In this document: in pieces, positions 8,080-17,606 of the stretch
Layout: each line of letters begins with the position of its first letter
Position numbering within the stretch: the stretch's first letter is position 1
DNA from: an uncultured Alphaproteobacteria bacterium
Lineage (GTDB): Bacteria; Pseudomonadota; Alphaproteobacteria; Geminicoccales; Geminicoccaceae
Length of the DNA: 37,296 bases
NCBI GenBank assembly: GCA_937926445.1
Contig: CALBAK010000034.1
Coordinates: 1 to 37,296, forward strand
Direction of reading: 5' to 3'
Position numbers and translations under genes: made by a program
The notes under the pieces: model-generated
Database searches by the model: none
Told to the model about the DNA's origin: nothing
Seen by the model: the letters and a program-made list of their open reading frames with translations, nothing else

Positions 8080-10250
8080 TCGACCGGCCTTGCCGCGTCT
8101 GGCGGCGGGAGAGGAAATCGTTCGGCGAGTGGGTGAGGCGCGGCGCATGGCGCGAGGCTGGCGGCGGGCCCGCGCCGGCCGAGACCCCTGCTCGCGACGG
8201 CCGCCCGAGACGCTGCGGGCCCGCGTTCAGCTTCCACCCACACGTTCGTCGGCGGAACACGATCTGCTCGGGGCGGTCCACGAACCGCCGCAGATCCGAG
8301 GAGCGCCCGCGCCGCTTCCGCGCACGAGGAGCGCCCGCGCCGAGAAGGCCCCGATTGTCGGTATCTCTTGCTCGTCACAACGGCGGTCTCCAGGATCCGA
8401 CCGTCGGCGGACCGGTTTCTTCTGCGGGTCGGCCCGCGTCGACGGCTGCGCGAATCGCCACGAGCGAGACGGCCGGCCCTCGCCCGTCGGCGATCGCGGC
8501 TGCAACCGCCGGCGTTCGCCCGGCACCGCGAGCCGAGGGCTCGTCCGGTTCGTTCTCGCAAGCGCGCCACGGCCTCTGCGAAGAGCTCGGTGGTACCCGT
8601 CCCGTCGAGCCGGCGCCGGCTCGACCGAGACCTCGGCGCCCGATCGTGCCCATCCGACCCGCTCGGCTCGTCCGCGACGAGGCTCCTCTCCGTCCGGGCG
8701 CATCGACGCGGTTTCACGCGAAGCCTGAATTCGTTCCCGGGGATCCGCACCCGCTTCTCGCGGACTGTGCGATCCACGGTCGTCGGGGCCTTGTGTCGTG
8801 CCGCAGGAGGGGCGGCACCGAGGGCCCGCGCGGATCGCACCGGGGCTCCGCATCGGATCCCCGGTCGCGAAAGTCCCTCGCTTCGGCGGCTGGCGATTCG
8901 CGGACGGCGATCGGCTGGCCGGCGGTTGCGCGTTCTCGCGTGGACTGGGCGGAGCCGATCGCGCGGGTCGTTTCGATCGTGCCGGCCGGGCGGTGGCGCG
9001 GCTCCGCGAGCCTCGGGACTTCGAGGGTAGCCGGAGCCCGGCGAGTGGGAAGGATTGCACGCTCCTCTGGGCCCTCCGCCGCAACGGTTCCCGTTCGGCC
9101 GGCCGTTGCCCGGCCGATCGTCCGATGCCCTCCCACTTACCCGTGCGACGGTCGTCCCGCCCGCCCGGCGGTCGGGCACCTCTCCGACGCTTCGTTCCGT
9201 CGCTTCCGGAGGCGCGACGGCCACCCCGGCCGGGGCGTGGTTTTCCGCTCGTCGTCCCTTTACCGCCGGGCTTCGAGTGTCGGGGACGCAGAGGCCGCCG
9301 CGGGCCAGGTTCGCGGACGCCGCCTCCCGAGCGCCGAGCGGTCGTTCCCGAGCGCGCCCTCGTCGAACCATACCGTGACTTCGGCTGCACGGGTGCCGAG
9401 GGCTCCACGGCGAGAGAGGTTCCCTCGTCGACGCATCGTTCCCACCACCAGGGTCTTCAGGGGTGCCTCGAGGTCGACGAGTGCGCTTCCTCTCGGCTCT
9501 CGGCGCGGGGGCGGAGCCGAGCGGATCGCGGGCGTGTCGTCGGATCCGGGAGGAGAACGACGGCGCGAAGGCGATCGCGGGGCTTGTTGCGAGCGCGGGT
9601 CGAGAAGAGCAGTACCGTTCGCCGCAGCGGGGCGACCGCCCGGGCGACCGGGCGCTCGACCGTAGCGGGCAGACGCGTTCGCCGGCGCGGGCCTGTCCGT
9701 CTCGATCCGTGACCGGAACGCCCGGTCGCCGCGCGGCCGGGCGCGTCGGTTCCACCGCCCGATGGTTGTGGTCCGACGCTCCCCGGGACCGTACCCTTCC
9801 GGCGGCCGAGCCGGCGCGGATGCTCGACGATGACCGGGCAGAGTTTCCGCGGCCGAACTCGGCCGGGCCGGTCCCCGGCGAACCGGCATCGTTCCACTGA
9901 TTCCGGGCCGCCCAAGGGGAGCCGCGCGACGGATGGCGGCGGACGCGGCGAACCTCCCCGAAGCCCGTCGGGCGTCTCCTGCCGCGCCGACCCTGCTCGG
10001 CCCGCTGCTTCGGGAGCAAGCATCACTCCGTTGGTGCCGCGTCAGGCAGGCGGCCGATCGACGCGGCGCTGATCCGCGGCGTCCGGGTGGGCGGCTCGTG
10101 CCGGGCCGACCTCCCCCACCCACCCGTGCGCGGGGAGGCTTGCGCGCGTCGGCGACCGTCGATTGGAACTGGCGGGACACCGGGCCTTGCTGCCGGCGTC
10201 GGGAGGGGGTAGAGCGCCTCGGGGACGGCTCCTCGAGCCCGGAGGTTGTC
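8080..10250. other. 2.2-kb tract without recognisable gene
   Basis: Frames of up to several hundred codons stay open on both strands, but their products are Arg/Pro/Ser-rich with no motifs, hydrophobic segments or family resemblance I can detect. The tract contains an 18-bp direct repeat (8297-8314 and 8325-8342). It sits between two copper-related genes, so it may be the remains of decayed genes. Confidence 0.6.
8297..8342. repeat. 18-bp direct repeat, 28-bp period
   Basis: The sequence CGAGGAGCGCCCGCGCCG occurs at 8297-8314 and again at 8325-8342, separated by 10 bases. It lies in a gene-free tract about 220 bp downstream of copA. It is probably a small tandem duplication. Confidence 0.8.
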
Positions 10251-10724
10251 GTGCCGCTCGCTCGCCGCCGCTTGCTCGTAATTTCCGCCTCTGCGACGGC
10301 TCTCGGGATTCTCCGCGGGGTCGATGCCGCGGTGCCGGCGCCGGTCGAGATCTGGAAGCTGCGTGGCTGCGGCTGCTGCACGCTCTGGGCGCGACATCTG
10401 GAGGAGGAAGGTTTCGCGACCCGCGAGCGGGAGGTCCGCGATCTCGCTCCGATCCGCGCCGCGCTCGGGGTTCCGGAGCCGCTCGCCGGTTGCCATTCGG
10501 CTCGGCTCGACGAGCTGGTGATCGAGGGGCACGTGCCGGCGTCCGCGATCCACCGCCTGCTCGCCGCGAGGCCGAGCTGGGTCCGGGGGCTCGCCGTGCC
10601 CGGGATGCCCGAGGGCTCGCCCGGTATGCCGTCGTCGAAGCCCGAGCGTTACGACGTCGTGGCTTTCGGTACCGACGGCAGAGTGGAGCGATTCCTGACC
10701 TTCGTGGGCGACCGGCCGGTGTGA
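10251..10724 (+). CDS. DUF411 metal-binding protein
   Basis: A 157-residue exported protein of the DUF411 family, small proteins commonly encoded beside copper-resistance genes. The N-terminus is a signal-like segment, 'RRRLLVISASATALGIL'. The thioredoxin-like metal motif 'GCGCCTLW' has its three cysteines at residues 40, 42 and 43. The second family signature follows as 'GCHSARLDELVIEGHVP' (about 80-96) and then 'RGLAVPGMPEGSPGM'. The start is the GTG at 10251, with GGAGG at 10241-10245. The family consensus CHTA is CHSA here. Its nearest intact relative in function is the copA gene upstream. A decayed second copy of the family lies at about 22110-22615. Confidence 0.85.
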   Translation: MPLARRRLLVISASATALGILRGVDAAVPAPVEIWKLRGCGCCTLWARHLEEEGFATREREVRDLAPIRAALGVPEPLAGCHSARLDELVIEGHVPASAIHRLLAARPSWVRGLAVPGMPEGSPGMPSSKPERYDVVAFGTDGRVERFLTFVGDRPV

Positions 10725-11829
10725 ATCGGGGGCCGGCGGGCGGTTCGGGCTGGCCTCGGGCAGGATGTGCTGCCGCCCGGCCCAGCTCGTGCACCGAAGA
10801 TCCCGAGCACCAGGCTCGTCGGCACGGGGCGCTCGCGCCCGGCTTCGTACGAGGCTTCTCGCGCCCTCTGCGGAGTGGCGATATCGCTGTTCGTGTCTGG
10901 TCGGAGGAAGCTGGCATTCCTCGACAGGGTCCGGGCCGGAAGGACGACCGGACCTGGCCGGTAGATGAGCGGGCGCCGAGGCCGGTTCTCCGACGAGCGC
11001 TCCCGGAGCGGTTCGCGTTCGAAAGAAGGGAGAAGGGGGCTCGCGGCACAGCGATAAATGTCCGCCGTCCCCTCCCGGAAAGAGTAGTTCGCCGGGCAAA
11101 CCGAGCCGCTCGCCCTGGTTGGAGATGCCGGGCGCTCCGCCGCGCGGTGGGCGATCCGTGCCTGAGAGGGAACGCCATGCGGACCGGACCTAGCCGGTGG
11201 CCGATCCCTCCCGTCCTTTCCGCTCGCACCGAGGCATCCACTCTCTTCCGCTGGCCCTCTGGTGACACGCAGCGCGAAGGCGATTACAGGCAAATGTGGC
11301 GCGCCGGTCGCGAAACGCGTGACGACAGCGAGGCGCTCGTGCCTTTCCTGGAAAAAGGCTGGTCCTGGTCCGACCCCTGAGAGGAGCGAGACGACGAGTC
11401 TGCCGCGGGAGAAGGCGGGTCTGCAACCGCAACGCCGGCCGGGCCGCAGACCGGCACGGACCCGGATCGGTCGCAACGACATACGCGCGCCACACCCGGC
11501 CGGCCGAACCGAGCCCCTCCGTGCTCCTCGAAAGCACGCCACTGCGAACGATATTCCGACAGGTGGTCGAGCCGCGCCCGCCGGGCTCGAGAAGCCGGCT
11601 CCTTCGACCGCATCCTAGGCCGAGCCGCCGCGGCCCCGTGCACGAGCCGGGGACCGGGCGCTCGCCTCGTCCCAGCCGAGCCGGGGAGGGCCCGCCGTTT
11701 CCGCCCCATCCATGATGAGTGACCCGCAGATCCGAGGAAACCATGTCCCGGCCCCAGGCGCTCTCGCTGCAAGTTCTGCCGATTCCGATCGGGCGCGGCC
11801 GCGGATGCGGCCCCTGGCCTCCCGCGCCG
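10725..11829. other. 1.1-kb tract without recognisable gene
   Basis: No frame on either strand gives a recognisable product or an obvious ribosome site plus start. The composition resembles the other gene-free tracts. A 15-base match (CCGCAGATCCGAGGA) is shared with the tract near 8288; this may be chance at this GC content. Confidence 0.5.
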
Positions 11830-12417
11830 TCACTCTCGGAGGCGAGCCGGCCGCGGACGAGGTGGCTCGCCGGGCCGCTCGCGGCGGCCCGCCCGAGCCC
11901 GCCTCGGAGCACGGAACGAGAGAGCGCCGTCCGGACCGCGCACGGTCTCGCCGCAGGCGACTCCGGAGGCGCTCAGGCTCAGTCGCAGCGCCGTCCCGTC
12001 CATGCCGAGAAAGTGCTCGAGCAGCGCCACATGGGCCGCAACGAAGCGCGGCCCGTGGCCGTCCGGGGCGAGCCCGTGGGCGCATTCGTGCAAGACGATC
12101 GGCGCCGTCCGGGCCCAACGCGGCAGTTTGATCACCTCCCGCGAGCCACAGGCGTGGCGGCGACCGCGGCCATCGCCGACGCGCGGCGGCGTCCAGCCCG
12201 CAGCATCCACCCTGTCCGGCTCGGCCCAGCGATAGACGGCCTCGACCAGGGCGCGGCAGACGTCGAGCGACAGGAGCGCATCGTGCCCCGGGAAGACCAA
12301 GGCCTGCTCCCAGCGATAGACCCGCGCCCGCTGGCTGTCCGGCGCTCGCCGCCGAGCCGGCCGCTTCCGCACGCGCCCGACCGGTCCCAGAAGGACCCGC
12401 AACAGCCCCGATGGCAT
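11830..12417 (-). CDS. Putative zinc metallohydrolase, TIGR04338-like
   Basis: A 195-residue protein resembling the TIGR04338 'putative metallohydrolase' family best known from actinobacteria. The family-like opening 'DSQRARVYRWEQAL' (about residues 27-40) is followed by the metallopeptidase signature 'IVLHECAHGLAPDGHGPRF'. This supplies HExxH (H110, E111, H114) and a third possible ligand, H121. The tail after about residue 165 is Arg/Pro-rich and probably disordered. The ATG at 12417 is the family-compatible start, but its ribosome site is weak, and the basic first 25 residues may not be translated. It is divergent from the J-domain/OmpA gene at 12542. Peptidase activity is inferred from the motif only. 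Confidence 0.7.
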   Translation of the reverse strand: MPSGLLRVLLGPVGRVRKRPARRRAPDSQRARVYRWEQALVFPGHDALLSLDVCRALVEAVYRWAEPDRVDAAGWTPPRVGDGRGRRHACGSREVIKLPRWARTAPIVLHECAHGLAPDGHGPRFVAAHVALLEHFLGMDGTALRLSLSASGVACGETVRGPDGALSFRAPRRARAGRRERPGEPPRPRPARLRE

Positions 12418-12541
12418 CGCCCGCTACGATCCGCCACGGAGCGAACATCGCCGTCGTCGGCCGGAGCGACAAGCGGCCGGGTGCAGTTGCCGAGCCTCTG
12501 TCGTGCCGCCTATAGAGCCCACGTCCTGGCACGGGCGTGAG

Positions 12542-13459
12542 ATGGATCCGCTCGACGACCCCAAGGGCTACTACCGCGCGCTCGGTGTCGGCCGCGGCGC
12601 CTCGGCAGAGGAGCTCAAGGCCGCGTTCCGTGAGCGCGCCAAGCTCTGGCATCCGGATCACGGTGGACCGGAAGCGGACGAAGACCGGTTTCGCTTCCTG
12701 GTCGAAGCTTACGACGTGTTGCGGGATCCGGTGCGTCGCCGGGAGTACGACGAGAGCGGCTTCCGTACCGCGCGGGAGCGAGCGGAGCGCGCCACGGCCG
12801 CTCCCCGCGGCCAGGCCGCGAGCCGTAGCCTTCGGCTCGGCACGCGCGCCGGCCGATGGCCCTTCGGTGCCGTCCTCGCCGTGCTCGCCCTCGCGCTCGC
12901 GAGCCTCGGGCTCGTGGCACTCTGGTGGTCGGCCGAGCGCCAGCTCGCGCTCGCCAAGGGGCAGATCCAGGACCTCTCGCTGCGGCTGTCCGACGCGGTC
13001 GCTGCGCAGGCCGACACCCGCACCCGCTACCGGGCCTCGACCGTCGCCGGGCTCGACCAGGCCCTGTTGGCCGGGCGATCGGGTGGCGGCTTCCTGTTCG
13101 CCGGCGAGATCCTCTTCCCTCCCGGTGGCACCGAACTCGACGCCGAAGGCAGCCGACAGCTCGAACGCGCCGTCCTCGGTCTCGCCGAGGCGGTCCGGAA
13201 GGTCCCGACCGATCGGGACTGGCTGATCCTCGTCGAGAGTTTCGCCGCCGCCGCTGCCTCGCCTTCCGGTGTCGAGGTCGGGGCTTGGGAGAAAGCGCTG
13301 TTGCGGATGGCGGTGGTGGTCGACACCCTGGCCCGTCAGGGCCTGCCCGCCGAGCGGCTCGCGAGCCGCTTCCAGGCCGGCATGGCGCCCCCCGACCAGC
13401 GGCAGGGCGAAGGCCGGGTCGTGGAGATCAAACTCTTGTGTTGCTTCCGCCCGGACTGA
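12542..13459 (+). CDS. Membrane-anchored J-domain protein with OmpA/MotB-like C-terminal domain
   Basis: A 305-residue fusion. Residues about 7-70 are a J-domain with an intact HPD at 37-39 ('LWHPDHGG') and 'FLVEAYDVLRDPVRRREYD'; such domains stimulate DnaK ATPase. A single transmembrane segment follows at about 106-130 ('WPFGAVLAVLALALASLGLV'), then a short helical stretch ('QIQDLSLRLSDAVAAQ') and an OmpA/MotB-like domain ('GEILFPPGGTELDAEGSRQL'). Predicted topology is J-domain in the cytoplasm and OmpA-like domain in the periplasm. The C-terminal half resembles the coiled-coil plus OmpA-like peptidoglycan-binding proteins of Rhodospirillales. However, the usual Asp and Arg ligands for diaminopimelate (TD and RRIE positions) appear lost: here 'VESFAAA' and 'EGRVVEIKLL'. 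The ATG at 12542 begins at the family boundary of the J-domain. Confidence 0.75.
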   Translation: MDPLDDPKGYYRALGVGRGASAEELKAAFRERAKLWHPDHGGPEADEDRFRFLVEAYDVLRDPVRRREYDESGFRTARERAERATAAPRGQAASRSLRLGTRAGRWPFGAVLAVLALALASLGLVALWWSAERQLALAKGQIQDLSLRLSDAVAAQADTRTRYRASTVAGLDQALLAGRSGGGFLFAGEILFPPGGTELDAEGSRQLERAVLGLAEAVRKVPTDRDWLILVESFAAAAASPSGVEVGAWEKALLRMAVVVDTLARQGLPAERLASRFQAGMAPPDQRQGEGRVVEIKLLCCFRPD

Positions 13460-13483
13460 GCCGGGTCGCCTCGGGAGACCGCC

Positions 13484-14398
13484 GTGCGCCACCGCTTCGT
13501 CACCCTCGACGTCTTCACCGATCGCCGCTTCGCCGGCAACCCACTGGCCGTGCTGCTGGAGGCCGCGGGTCTCGAGGCCGGGCGGATGCAGGCGATCGCC
13601 CGCGAATTCGGCTATCCCGAGACGGTGTTCGTCCTGCCGCCGGACGACCCGGCGCATCTCGCACGGCTGCGGATCTTCACCCCGACGCTCGAGGTGCCGT
13701 TCGCCGGGCATCCGACCATCGGCACCGCCCTCCACCTCGCGCGGGACGGGCGCTGCACGCCGGGACCCGACGGGCGGGCACGGATCGTTCTCGAGGAGAA
13801 CGCCGGTCCGGTACCAGTCACGGTCCTCTTCGAGGAGGGAAGGCCGGTCCGGGCCGAGCTCACCGCGCCGCAGCGGCCGCGGCACGGGCCCCGGCTCGAG
13901 CGGGAGGCGGTGGCCCGTGCGCTCGGCCTCGCGACGGCCGACATCGTGGCCGACGGGCCCGCACCATGCGTCGCCGGCGCCGGGCTTTCGTTCCTGATGG
14001 TCGAGCTCCGCTCCGTCGACGCTCTGGGCAGAGCCCGGCCGGTGAACCCCGAGACCGTCGCGGCCGTCCTCGCCGACCTCCAGGAGCCGCTCCTCTACCT
14101 CTTCACCCGGGCGACCGGCACACCCGGGATCGAGGTGCGCGCCCGCATGTTCGCCCCGGGGGCGGGAGTCGCGGAGGATCCGGCCACCGGCTCGGCAGCC
14201 GCGGCCCTCGCGGGCCTCCTCGCCACGGCCGACCCCCGGACCGATGGGGATCTCGCCTGGCACATCGAGCAGGGCGTCGAGATGGGACGTCCCTCGTTCC
14301 TCGCCGCTCACGCGCTCAAGCGCGACGGCCTCGTGGTCGAGGCAAGGGTGGCCGGTGGAGCGGTCGGCGTGATGGAAGGCACGATCGAGACCGCGTGA
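13484..14398 (+). CDS. PhzF-family isomerase / phenazine biosynthesis-like protein
   Basis: A 304-residue member of the PhzF family, a two-lobed diaminopimelate-epimerase-like fold. The only well-defined reaction in the family is PhzF's isomerisation of trans-2,3-dihydro-3-hydroxyanthranilate; most members are uncharacterised. Motifs are 'VTLDVFTDRRFAGNPLAVLL' at the N-terminus, 'EFGYPETVFVLP' with the catalytic Glu near residue 46, 'TPTLEVPFAGHPTIGTA', 'APGAGVAEDPATGSAAAAL' and 'QGVEMGRPS'. All signature residues look intact. The GTG start has GGGAG upstream, and the gene begins 24 bp after the J-domain gene on the same strand, so they may be cotranscribed. No other phenazine genes are present, so phenazine synthesis should not be inferred. 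Confidence 0.88.
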   Translation: MRHRFVTLDVFTDRRFAGNPLAVLLEAAGLEAGRMQAIAREFGYPETVFVLPPDDPAHLARLRIFTPTLEVPFAGHPTIGTALHLARDGRCTPGPDGRARIVLEENAGPVPVTVLFEEGRPVRAELTAPQRPRHGPRLEREAVARALGLATADIVADGPAPCVAGAGLSFLMVELRSVDALGRARPVNPETVAAVLADLQEPLLYLFTRATGTPGIEVRARMFAPGAGVAEDPATGSAAAALAGLLATADPRTDGDLAWHIEQGVEMGRPSFLAAHALKRDGLVVEARVAGGAVGVMEGTIETA

Positions 14399-14740
14399 GG
14401 CCCCTCCCGGCGGGTCGCCGGAAGCCCGGATCCTCGCAGCGGGGGCCGACGGCATCGCCGGTGCTGCCGACCCGATCCTGTTTCCGGAGCGGCGCCGTTC
14501 GAGGACGCCTGCGGGTGCATCGCAGGAAGCGCGGCGGGCGAACGTGCCGATGCGGCAGGCGCGGATGTCGGCGTCCGGACGCCGGGCACCGCCGACCGGT
14601 GGGGTGAGTCGGGAACGGCCGCCGACCGTGCAGGCTGCGAATGCCCAGAGGCCGCAAAGCACGACTAGGACCAGGAACAGGGACACGGCACCTCTCTACC
14701 GGGGTCGACGGCGTTCTCGCACGAAAAGGTTGAGAAGCCG
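14399..14740. other. 342-bp spacer, possible small hydrophobic leader on minus strand
   Basis: Nothing recognisable is encoded here. On the minus strand a GTG at 14686, preceded by GAGAGG, would start 'SLFLVLVVLCGLWAFAACT', a plausible membrane or lipoprotein leader, but the sequence after it is featureless. This is where a dppF-type gene would be expected after the dppD remnant, but none is visible. Confidence 0.4.
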
Positions 14741-15645
14741 TCAACGCTGCAACGGCTCCGCCCCGTCGCCTCGAGGGCGGTTGGACCTTGCGGCCGAAGG
14801 CCGCCCGGCCCGCCTCAATCGAAGGTTACGAGAGCGCGCGACCTCCCGGTCGTAGCCGCGGCTCGCCGCCAGGAGCTGGCGCGAATAGGGCTCGACGAGT
14901 TCGTCCCGGGCCAGGCGATCCACCGCCGCCTGCTCGACGATCCGGCCGTTGTTCATGATCGCCACCGTGGCACACATCCGCGCCACCAGCGCGAGATTGT
15001 GGCTCACGAAGATCCAGGAGAGGCCGTAAGCCTCCTTGAGGTCGAGGAGCAGGTTCAAAATCTCGGCCTGGATCGACGCGTCGAGCGCCGAGGTCGGCTC
15101 GCCGGCGACCAGAAGGCGCGGCTCGGCCACCAGCATCATGGCGATCACGACGCGCTGGCCCATCTCGCCCGAGAGCTCGTACGGGAAGGCGCGGACGACG
15201 CGTGCCGGCTCGCGGATGCGCACCGTCTCGAGCATGGCGAGCGCCCGCTCGCGGGCCTCGCGCCGACCGATCCGCTGGTGAAAGCGCAGCGCCTCGACGA
15301 TCCGGGCGCCCACCCGCATCATCGGGTTCAAGGAGAATTCGGGTCCTGCAGCACCACGGAGGCGCGGCCACCGCTCAGCTCGCGCAGCGTGCCGGGATCG
15401 GCTCGCAGCACGTCGATGTCGTCGACCACGAGCCGCTCGGCCGCCACCTCGTCAGGTGGCGGAACGAGCTGCAGGAGCGCGCGGCCCAGGGTGGACCTAC
15501 CGGAACCCGATTCGCCGACGATATCGAGCCGCTCGGCACCCAACGTGAAGGAGACGCCCCGCACCGCGTCGATCGGGCCGCGCGGGGTCGGGAAGCGAAC
15601 CCGTAGGTCCGCGACCCCGACCAACGGCCGTCCCGCTTCGGCCAT
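14741..15645 (-). pseudogene. dppD: Broken peptide ABC transporter ATPase (DppD/OppD-like)
   Basis: A peptide/nickel-type ABC ATPase remnant. It starts at ATG 15645 ('MAEAGRPLVGVADLRVRFPTP'), overlapping the stop of the upstream permease remnant (TGATG). A one-base loss near 15335-15340 splits it: the first part ends 'VVLQDPNSP' and stop, while the next frame continues 'LNPMMRVGARIVEAL' to the C-terminus. Catalytic motifs are also altered. Walker A reads GESGSGRST (Lys to Arg), the signature LSGGMRQR reads LSGEMGQR, and Walker B LLxADEPT reads LLVAGEPT (Asp to Gly). Each change would be expected to cripple ATP hydrolysis. The coding sense beyond about 14830 is doubtful. This is the last visible gene of the dppABCD-like operon. 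Confidence 0.88.
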
Positions 15646-16526
15646 CAGCCGCGCCCCCGTTTGGGATCGAGCACGTCCCGCGGACCGTCGCCCGAGAGGT
15701 TGAAGCCGAGCGAGACGAGGAAGATCGCCGCCCCGGGCATGCCCGCGACCCACCACAGGTCGAGCACACATTGCCGGTCGCTCGCGATCATCGCCTCCAA
15801 TCGGGGGCCGGCGGCCGGGCGCCGAGGCCGAGAAAGCCGAGGCCGGCGGCGGTCAAGATGATCCCTGCCGTGTCGAGGGTCAGCCGGACGATCGCCGAAG
15901 AGGGGCACAAGGGCACGACCTGGCCCAGGAGGATCCGCGGCGTCGAGGCACCCTGGACGATCGCCGCGGCGATGAAGTCGCTCTTGCGGATAGCCAAGGT
16001 CTCGGCCCGCGCCAGCCTTGCTCAGGGCGGCCAGGCGGTGACCGCGATCGCGAGGATCGCGTTCTCGATCCCGGGGCCGAGCGCGGCGGCCAGCGCGAGC
16101 GCCAGGATCGGCCGCGGGAAGGCGATCGGTCAGCCGCATCGGCAACGTGTCGACCCAGCCGCCCGGATACCCGGCTACCGTCCCGACCTGGAGGCCGAGC
16201 GGCCCGACGATCACCACGACGATGCCGACGATCGTGAGGGTGATGCGCGAGCCCCAGACGATCCGCGCCCAGATGTCGCGGCCGAGTTCGTCGGTGCCGA
16301 GCCAGTGCGCCGCCGAGGGCGGGGCGAGCCGGTTGGCGAGGTCCTGCTCGATCGGCGAGCGGCCGGCGATCCAGGGCGCGAAGAGCGCGGTGAGCAGGAG
16401 CAGGAGGACCAGGCCGAGCCCGACCATCGCGATGGGGTTGGCGCGAAACGCACGCGAGGCGAGCCACCACGCCTGGGCGCGCGAGCGCGGCACCGGATCC
16501 AGGAGCCAGGCGCGCAGCCCGCTCAC
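15645..16526 (-). pseudogene. dppC: Broken peptide ABC transporter permease (DppC-like)
   Basis: A DppC/OppC-type inner-membrane permease remnant. It opens with GTG at 16526, overlapping the dppB stop, and reads 'RANPIAMVGLGLVLLLLLTA', 'LGTDELGRDIWARIVWGSR' and 'GTVAGYPGGWVDTLPMRL' cleanly. A deletion near 16127 removes a few codons of the 'LTDVxLAFP' motif and shifts the frame. The new frame then meets a TGA at 16022-16024, inside what should be 'AWPPxARLARAE', and continues 'KSDFIAAAIVQGAST' to 'AAGLGFLGLG'. Another shift near 15797 precedes 'LVSLGFNLSGDGPRDVLDP'. At least three independent lesions make this a pseudogene rather than a sequencing slip. Confidence 0.9.
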
Positions 16527-17527
16527 GTCCGCGCCTCCGGGTCGAGCAGTCGATAGAGCAGGTCCGAGAAAAGGTCGAGGCCGATGAACACGCAGCCGAC
16601 TACGATCGTGCCGCCGAGCACCATGTTCGTGTCGGCGTCGAACAGGGATTCGGTGATGTAGCGGCCGAGGCCCGGCCAGGCGAACACGGTCTCCGTGAGC
16701 AGCGCGCTCTCGAGCAACGAACCGTAGGAGAGAGCAGCCACCGTGACGAGCGGCACCAGGCAGCTGCCGAGCGCGTGCCGCCACACCACCCGCCATTCCG
16801 GCACGCCCTTCACGCGTGCGATGGTGACGTATTCCAGGCGGAGCTCGGCGAGCATGAAGCTTCGGGTCGTACGGCTGATGTAGGCGAGCGAGAAACAGCC
16901 CAGGATCGAGGCCGGCAGGATCAGGTGAGCGAGGGCGTTGGCGAAGATCTCCCACTCACCGGCCAGCGCCGCGTCGAGGAGGAGGCCGGTCGTGGGTTCG
17001 AGCAGGTCCTCGAAGGCGACGCCGAGCCTACCCGGCCCCTCGACCCAGCCGAGCTTCGTGTAGAACAGGACGAGGCCCATGAGCCCCAGCCAGAAGACCG
17101 GTACCGGATAGCCGACGAGGCCGAGCACGCGGACGAGATGGTCGGGCCAGCGATCGCGGTGGACCGCGGCCAGAACCCCCGCCGGCACGCCCAGAAGCAC
17201 GCCCAGGAGCGTGGCGGCGGTAGCGAGCCCGACCGTGGCCGGGAAGAAGCGGGCGATGTCGGCGAGCACGGGTTGGCCCGTGAGCGCGGAACGGCCGAAA
17301 TCGCCTGACAGCACCTTCTGGAGATAGAGGAGGAACTGCTGCTAGAGCGGCAAGTGCGGGCCGAGCTCTTGCCCCACGCGCTCGTCGACCTCGGGCAGGG
17401 CACGATCACCCACGATCTCGAGGACGGGGTCGATCGGTACCACCCGGCCGATCACGAAGCCGACCGCGAGCAGCCCGGAGAAAGTGAGCCCGAGGGTGCC
17501 GAGGGTCCGAAGCACGAGGAGCGTCAC
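16523..17527 (-). pseudogene. dppB: Peptide ABC transporter permease (DppB-like) with one nonsense codon
   Basis: A DppB/OppB-type permease. The N-terminal helix ('LGLTFSGLLAVGFVIGRVVP') and the loop before the second half are followed by an in-frame TAG at 17342-17344, in 'HLPL*QQFLLYLQKVLSGDFG', where relatives usually have a Tyr codon. From 'LSGDFGRSALTGQPV' on, the remaining frame to 16523 is complete and well preserved, including 'YISRTTRSFMLAELRLEYV' and 'ARVKGVPEWRVVWRHALGS' (the EAA-type loop). Only one clear lesion is seen, so this gene is the freshest casualty of the operon. A translational restart could make the C-terminal part, but without helix 1 it is unlikely to work. Confidence 0.85.
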
Positions 17528-17606
17528 ACGCGACGGCGCGGATGCCCGGATCGGGACCGGCGAGGATAGGGGAGCCCGGCTGGGCGAGTCCCCGATCCCT
17601 GGAGCC

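Noticed and set aside
5683-8148. An 821-codon open frame antisense to the copper ATPase.
   Set aside because: It is the mirror of a strongly conserved gene; codon bias in GC-rich genes keeps the opposite strand open.
7923-10019. A roughly 700-codon open frame on the minus strand.
   Set aside because: It runs antisense into the end of copA and lacks any motif, membrane segment or plausible start. It is expected from the high GC content.
8288-11741. A shared 15-mer (CCGCAGATCCGAGGA) near 8288 and 11725 as a possible dispersed repeat.
   Set aside because: The flanks do not match and such GC-rich words can recur by chance in 37 kb. A genome-wide count would be needed.
13484-14398. Phenazine biosynthesis.
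   Set aside because: The PhzF family is much broader than phenazine producers and no other phz gene is present.
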